45,119 nt of DNA from Chromera velia (lineage: Eukaryota; Sar; Chromeraceae). The position numbers and the translations under genes are program-made. A model generated the notes under the pieces. The model saw only the letters and a list, made by a program, of their open reading frames with translations. It was not told the origin of the DNA and did no database searches. Shown here one piece after another: positions 40,728-45,119 of the stretch. The stretch covers positions 1 to 45,119 of the forward strand of contig JAHBMJ010000567.1 of assembly GCA_018398765.1 (NCBI GenBank), in the 5' to 3' direction. Every line of letters starts with the position of its first letter. The first letter of the stretch is position 1.

Positions 40728-40944
40728 TTTTTAGCCACACGCGCATGCATGCATTATTCCCTTATGCAGGGAGTTTGATTCTAAGGTTAAAAATTCTAAA
40801 TTTAACACCCACCGCGCGCGGGAATAATGTATGCATTAACATGCATGCACGTGTGTCTAAAAAAAAAAAGCCCCCCCATTTTCATATGTGCGATCGAGGT
40901 GAGTGCCTTGGAAGTCAAATCAACCGGCTAGGGACATTTAATTG

Positions 40945-41235
40945 ATGGGCCAGGTGTTTTGACGGGCCAGGGATATATTTGACGGGCCAGGGATATATTT
41001 GACGGGCCAGGGATATATTTGACGGGCCAGGCTATATTTGACGGGCCAAGGATATTTGATAGGTTCGGTGATCGATTTTAAGTGGCTCACATACTTTTTT
41101 AACACGCTATAAATGTATATAAATGTTTGACGGGCCAGGGATATTTGACGGGCCAGGCTGTTTTGATGGGCCAGGAATATTTAACAGACCTGGTGATCTT
41201 GATCAGCTCACTTTTTTGACAGGCCAGGCTAGTGA
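40945..41235. repeat. TTTGACGGGCCAGGGATATA tandem array
   Basis: Units of about 21 bases based on TTGACGGGCCAGGGATATAT repeat five times at 40958-41060. Shorter and diverged units follow to 41235 (GACGGGCCAGGCTG, GATGGGCCAGGAATATTT, GACAGGCCAGGC). The minus-strand open frame through it is a repeat artefact. Confidence 0.85.
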
Positions 41236-41239
41236 CGAA

Positions 41240-41330
41240 AAAAGTGAGGGTGCCGGGGCTCGAACCAACAACCTCGAGTGCCCCAACATTCGCTTTCCGG
41301 GCCATTTGCACGCTTCGCGTACATCAGATA
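41240..41330 (-). other. Candidate tRNA-derived (SINE-like) Pol III promoter fragment
   Basis: On the minus strand the repeat's left end ATGGCCCGGAAAGCGAA is followed, after a short spacer, by GTTGGTTCGAGCCCCGGCAC. This contains GGTTCGAGCCC, a match to the Pol III B-box consensus GGTTCGANNCC. A T6 run follows (plus-strand AAAAAA at 41239-41244), as at Pol III terminators. The T-arm pairs poorly, so a functional tRNA is unlikely. Confidence 0.35.
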
Positions 41331-41850
41331 AAAATAATTACTCTGGGACTGCGTGATGATGCATGTATGCATGGGCATGCATGATTTCTGAGTAAATTTG
41401 GATGAAAAAATGAGGGTGTATGCACGCCAGGGCTTACCCCCAAGAGGCTAGTCAGTTTCGAAAATAACAAACTATCAAAGTCACGGCTTTAACGGCCTTT
41501 GGCCATCAAAGCCATGGCTTTTACGGCTCTAACCAACTTTGTATATAGAAAAAAAAATCTTAGATCAAGCATCATTATATAATAGTCAGTCCTAGTTAAC
41601 AATGCTGCTACTGGTCACAAAGGCCCGACCTTCAAATTATAGCCTTCAAAAAATCTGAGGTGTGTCAATTTATTAACATCTAAGTTTAAAACTGAAGGAA
41701 TCATGCAGAGGGTCGCAGTTCTCATATCCAAGAATTCATAAAGCTACGATCATGAATCCGTTTCATTGTGATAGGCCAGTTGACACTGACTTGACAACAG
41801 TTCTTCCATTTTATGTAGAAGGCGCCGTGAGAAACGAAGAGACATTCACA
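41330..41850. other. No gene supported
   Basis: AT-rich DNA with a short CATGCATG cluster (41361-41385) that resembles the one at 40440-40460. The related phrase CTGGGACTGCGTG occurs at both sites (40424 and 41343). Otherwise nothing was seen. Confidence 0.4.
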
Positions 41851-41854
41851 CATA

Positions 41855-41893
<39 letters not shown>

Positions 41894-42013
41894 ACACACA
41901 CACATACATACACATACACACATACACACACACACATTCACACACACATTCACATACACATTCATATTCACACACATACTCAAACACACACACACATACA
42001 CACACACACATAC

Positions 42014-42055
<42 letters not shown>

Positions 42056-42062
42056 ACAGACA

Positions 42063-42120
<58 letters not shown>

Positions 42121-42217
42121 TACACACACACACACACATACACACACACACACACACATACACATTCACACACATTCACACACATTCACACATATACACA
42201 CACACACACACACACAT

Positions 42218-42252
<35 letters not shown>
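41850..42252. repeat. (CA)n microsatellite ending in (TA)n
   Basis: About 380 bases of CACACA with ATACAC and ATTCAC variants end in a TATATA run. Copy 2 of the duplicated segment begins exactly after it. The open frames on both strands here are Thr/His or Cys/Val repeats and are not genes. Confidence 0.92.
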
Positions 42253-42253
<1 letters not shown>

Positions 42254-43733
42254 TCAATATATTCACCATATATTACTAGTAGCAATACATTGTGAGTTTA
42301 CGTTTCTGTAAAGTTCTTGTTAGGGAGAAATTTAGTAAAAAAACCGAAATTAAGCACTTATGCTTATCAAAAGCCCTATTTGCAGCTGGACATATAAAAT
42401 TACAGATAGAAACAAAAAAAAAATATGAATTTATGTAATTTCAGTTATAATTTATGCACCACTGTAGGTAATTTACAAAATTTCGAATACGTTTGACAAA
42501 GATAGATAAAGAACTTAAAAAAAAAATGATAGACTCAGAACTTAAATTATTTTGAATAGTTATGAATATGATTATGGAATAGTATAAGAAGAAACCAGAA
42601 CTCCTATATGAAGATGAACATGCAAACATTTAACTTCTCTCCACTTTAATTATAATTTATCTTTCCTTTTTTTTTTTACTATACAGATTTTTAGTGTTGC
42701 ATTGTATGCATGTCGCTCTACGGAGTTTTTAATTAACTAGTCTTTTTACTTAACTAATCACTCATGCCCAGTCACGGTCGCCTTCCTCTTCAGGAGCCTG
42801 TACAGCAGCCACGCTTCCCACTGTAGTTAATGGCATAGCCCCTGTCTTCATCGTCGCCCGGGTCCCTCTTGCTCTCCTGATGTATGCTGACACTGCTTTA
42901 AGCACTGCTATCTGTAACCCTGCTTTCACTGTTCCTGTTATTTTACTTAGTGTAGCCCTATTCTTTTTTGCCAATCCCCACACTATTCTTCTCACTACAG
43001 CTTGGAATGCGGGTTTCCTGCTTGAATGACAAACTCTCCACTTATATCTTTCTGTCTGTTTATGTGATAGTCTTTCCACTTTCATTGTCCAGACTTCAGA
43101 TGCAAGATGGCCCTGAGGATTAACAGAGGGTTAATTTAGTCTAGACGATTTTTTACGGGGCCCCGGCATGTCACTGGAGCCTGTGGAAGTAGCATCCTGC
43201 ATCACATTATGCGTGCCTGGCATGATGGCCCCGGAAAGCGAAGCGGGGGGCACTTAGAAAACAGAAATACCCCAGTCCACGTGCGTGTACGCTGTCTTTT
43301 GGCAAAAACCCGGCCCTAAAAGGCTGAATGTGCGCCAAATATGCGTACATCAGGTGGACTTCAGACCCGATTACCCGATTTTAGCCCCGGAAAGCGAAGC
43401 GGAGGGCACTTACAAAATAACAATACCCCAGCCCATGCATGCACGGTGTCTTTCGCCAAAAAAAAGCCCCGGAAAGATCCCGCCTCAAATGGTCCAAACA
43501 AGCGTGCATGAACCTGCGTCGTCATGTATACGTGCGTCAGTGGCCCCGAAAAGCGACAGGCTGCATCCCCAGGCTTTTTTCTTGGGGGAAAGGGGGTTCT
43601 GCGGCTTTTTCCGTGGGGGGGGGAGGTCGGCACGACCGCCCGATCGGCTGGCCGGCGTGCGTCAATCGTGAAGTTCTCATTTTTCTTGCTTTCCGGGGCC
43701 GTTCGCAAGCTTGCTTGCATCAGATACGTGACG
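42253..43733. repeat. Duplicated ~1.47-kb segment, copy 2
   Basis: It matches 31833-33299 from TTCAATATATTCACC to the ACGTGACG end. Its left edge abuts the TA microsatellite. The minus-strand frame 43085-42762 and its shorter counterpart in copy 1 (32651-32430) read the same peptide start (MKVERLSHKQTERYKWRV), which is minisatellite stub, so it is not evidence for a gene. Confidence 0.8.
43227..43726 (+). repeat. Modular GGAAAGCGAAG repeat, copy C
   Basis: It has the same two-block layout as copy B. The hairpins are CCCCAGG (43567-43573) with CTTGGGG and CTGCGG (43599-43604) with CCGTGG (43611-43616). The latter pairs through two G-U wobbles. Confidence 0.75.
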
Positions 43734-43982
43734 AAGTCCCTATGCACAAAAACCGACCTTTATGCTGAAGTCTGACCTTTGTATGTATTTCATTTGCCTG
43801 CATGGCACGCACGGCGCAGGATCCATGTGCACGCCGCACGCCGGCCGCGGCGCGGTGCGCTTAATTATGGCTGCTCGCGTCAGAACCGATTATCCGGCTT
43901 TTCATGCCGGGGCCCTGCATGTGTTTTTTTCATTAATTGGCTGTGTGTGTAAGTCGTCATTGCATCAGATCCGTCTTGTTGA

Positions 43983-44570
43983 ATGCTTATGCGCTTTATC
44001 CCCTTATTCGTACTTACTTCGATCGTGTGTGTTGAAACTTCTGTTATGCTTTATCGGGGAGCGGGAACTACCTTGGTGACTCCCTCTTCCGGTGAGTCCG
44101 GTCGTCTTGATCTGCAGATATACAGATTGTATGAAGTTGTTATTACGTCAAAAAAGGATGCCACTTGCTGAATGTTGATGCGCTTTGTTCTCTACTTCTG
44201 GCGTATGTATACGCAGGATTTGGAACTCCTCTTGTATTTTGTCGGGCAGGTGGAGCTGCCTTTATCTCTAAGCTCTTCTGTTGAGTATACAGTCCTGTCT
44301 CTGTCCATCTGCAGATTGTGTGAAGTTGTTGCAGTGCATCATGCGGTGTCAGGCTAGGCGTCAGGAAAAGACGTGCCCTGGTGAATGCTCATGGACTTTC
44401 TCCCCTCCTTCTCACGTGTATGTATGCAGGATTTGGGACTCCAGTTATGCTTTGTCGGGGAGGTGGATCGAGTTTTTGTAGAACCTAAGGCTTCTCTGGT
44501 GGGTTCTGGATATTGTTTGGGAAAAGGGTTGAAAGCAATGCCCCAGATCTGTCAGGCAACCATGCAGTAG
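43983..44570 (+). repeat. Three diverged tandem repeats of about 190-210 bases
   Basis: Units start near 43983, 44172 and 44385, each with ATGCTTATGCGC, ATGTTGATGCGC or ATGCTCATGGAC. Each carries an open frame of about 61 codons starting MLMRF or MLMDF. Shared later motifs are (L)LYFVGQVE / QLCFVGEVD / MLYRGAGT and LQIYRLYEVV / LSICRLCEVV. Divergence is high. Whether these are coding repeats, exons of one gene or decayed repeats cannot be decided from the sequence. Confidence 0.5.
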
Positions 44571-45119
44571 AAATATATCTTTCTCTCTTTATGGAACGCC
44601 TTCAAGTTTTCTCTTGCTTGCTCACCAGCAGATTTTGCTCTCGTTCTATTGTACTAGGGGGCTTGTCTTAATTTCTTCCCTCCCGTCTTCTTTGTATTTT
44701 CTGCCCACGTCAGCAAACGATCCAGATTTCTTAGAGAGGGATTGGCCCAGACGTCTTTTTGTAGCTGATTTGTGTGCCTCTTGGTTTTCTTGCAGTTTCG
44801 GATCCTTCCTGTCATTGAAGCAGGTGCTGGCTCTATTGCTGGCGCTTGTCTTCGTTCTTCCACTAGGCAGGCTTTCTATGTGAATGTCTGTGTGACACTG
44901 TCTGATGCGTGGCACTGCTGCTCCTTGTGGTAATGCATATGGTGCATCAAGGTTTGCATGCGGAAGGGCAGGACTGGGTTGGGGGTTGGGGGTGAACGAG
45001 AATGTCAACTTGAAAGAGCGGGATACATAGGGAGCTGTAAAAGAGAAGGCGTCCAGGAAGAAGAAGGGTAGACAGGGTGTGAGCTCAGGAGGAAGGAGGA
45101 GCGGCGCAGAGCGGCGGTG
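44571..45119. other. Right edge of the window; no gene supported
   Basis: Open frames (44614-44883 plus, 45008-44646 minus) show no domain motif. The pyrimidine-rich stretches and TTGCAG at 44788-44793 could be splice acceptors of a gene that continues past the window. Confidence 0.3.

Noticed and set aside
41240-41330. A functional tRNA gene
   Set aside because: The B-box matches, but the T-arm and acceptor stem do not pair and no anticodon arm can be drawn.
41752-42279. Long Thr/His and Cys/Val open frames
   Set aside because: They are translations of the CA/TA microsatellite.

Overview
The window is nuclear DNA of a eukaryote. It has protein-coding genes split by many short GT-AG introns (about 110-360 bases), long low-complexity coding tracts, abundant microsatellites, and a Ty1/copia-type LTR retrotransposon. 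Receptor-like proteins that fuse ligand-binding, leucine-rich-repeat and cysteine-rich modules to a multi-pass membrane region suggest a free-living protist, perhaps an alveolate such as a chromerid alga. This placement is inference, not something the sequence proves.

Left part (1-15.2 kb): after a short repeat-bearing segment (687-1143), one very large gene occupies 1455-14966 on the + strand. I could thread it through 18 exons whose phases all agree, giving 9207 coding bases and 3068 residues. In order it encodes a signal peptide, an ANF/GABA-B-receptor-like (type I periplasmic-binding fold) extracellular domain, plant-type leucine-rich repeats, cysteine-rich modules, about seven or eight membrane segments and a long disordered tail. 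Most of its 5' splice sites read GTCAG rather than GTRAG.

Middle (15.2-29.4 kb): a gene-poor stretch holds a hAT-like element with 20-bp inverted ends (17903-19079). It is followed by a three-exon minus-strand gene (23591-19636; 1149 residues) for a predicted secreted protein with FG-GAP-like repeats and AbfB-like beta-trefoil repeats. Next come an orphan pair of in-phase exons (24080-24335), a microsatellite cluster, AT-rich DNA, and a two-exon minus-strand gene (28949-27831; 242 residues) of unknown function.

Right part (29.4-45.1 kb) is mostly repeats. It has two 213-bp copies of a small inverted-repeat element, a roughly 30-unit 38-bp minisatellite, and two copies of a ~1.47-kb duplicated segment (31833-33299 and 42253-43733). 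It also has a complete but decayed copia element (33390-39301) with 250-bp LTRs and a CTAAC target-site duplication, a GGCGGG-rich inverted-repeat region, a GGGCCAG tandem array, a CA/TA microsatellite, and a diverged tandem triplication near the right end. Modular repeats built from blocks that start near GGCCCCGGAAAGCGA and end near TGCGTCAGAT occur at both ends of the window and carry hairpins with compensatory base changes.

The genes do not form an operon or an evident pathway. Two of the three well-supported ones encode predicted surface or secreted proteins.
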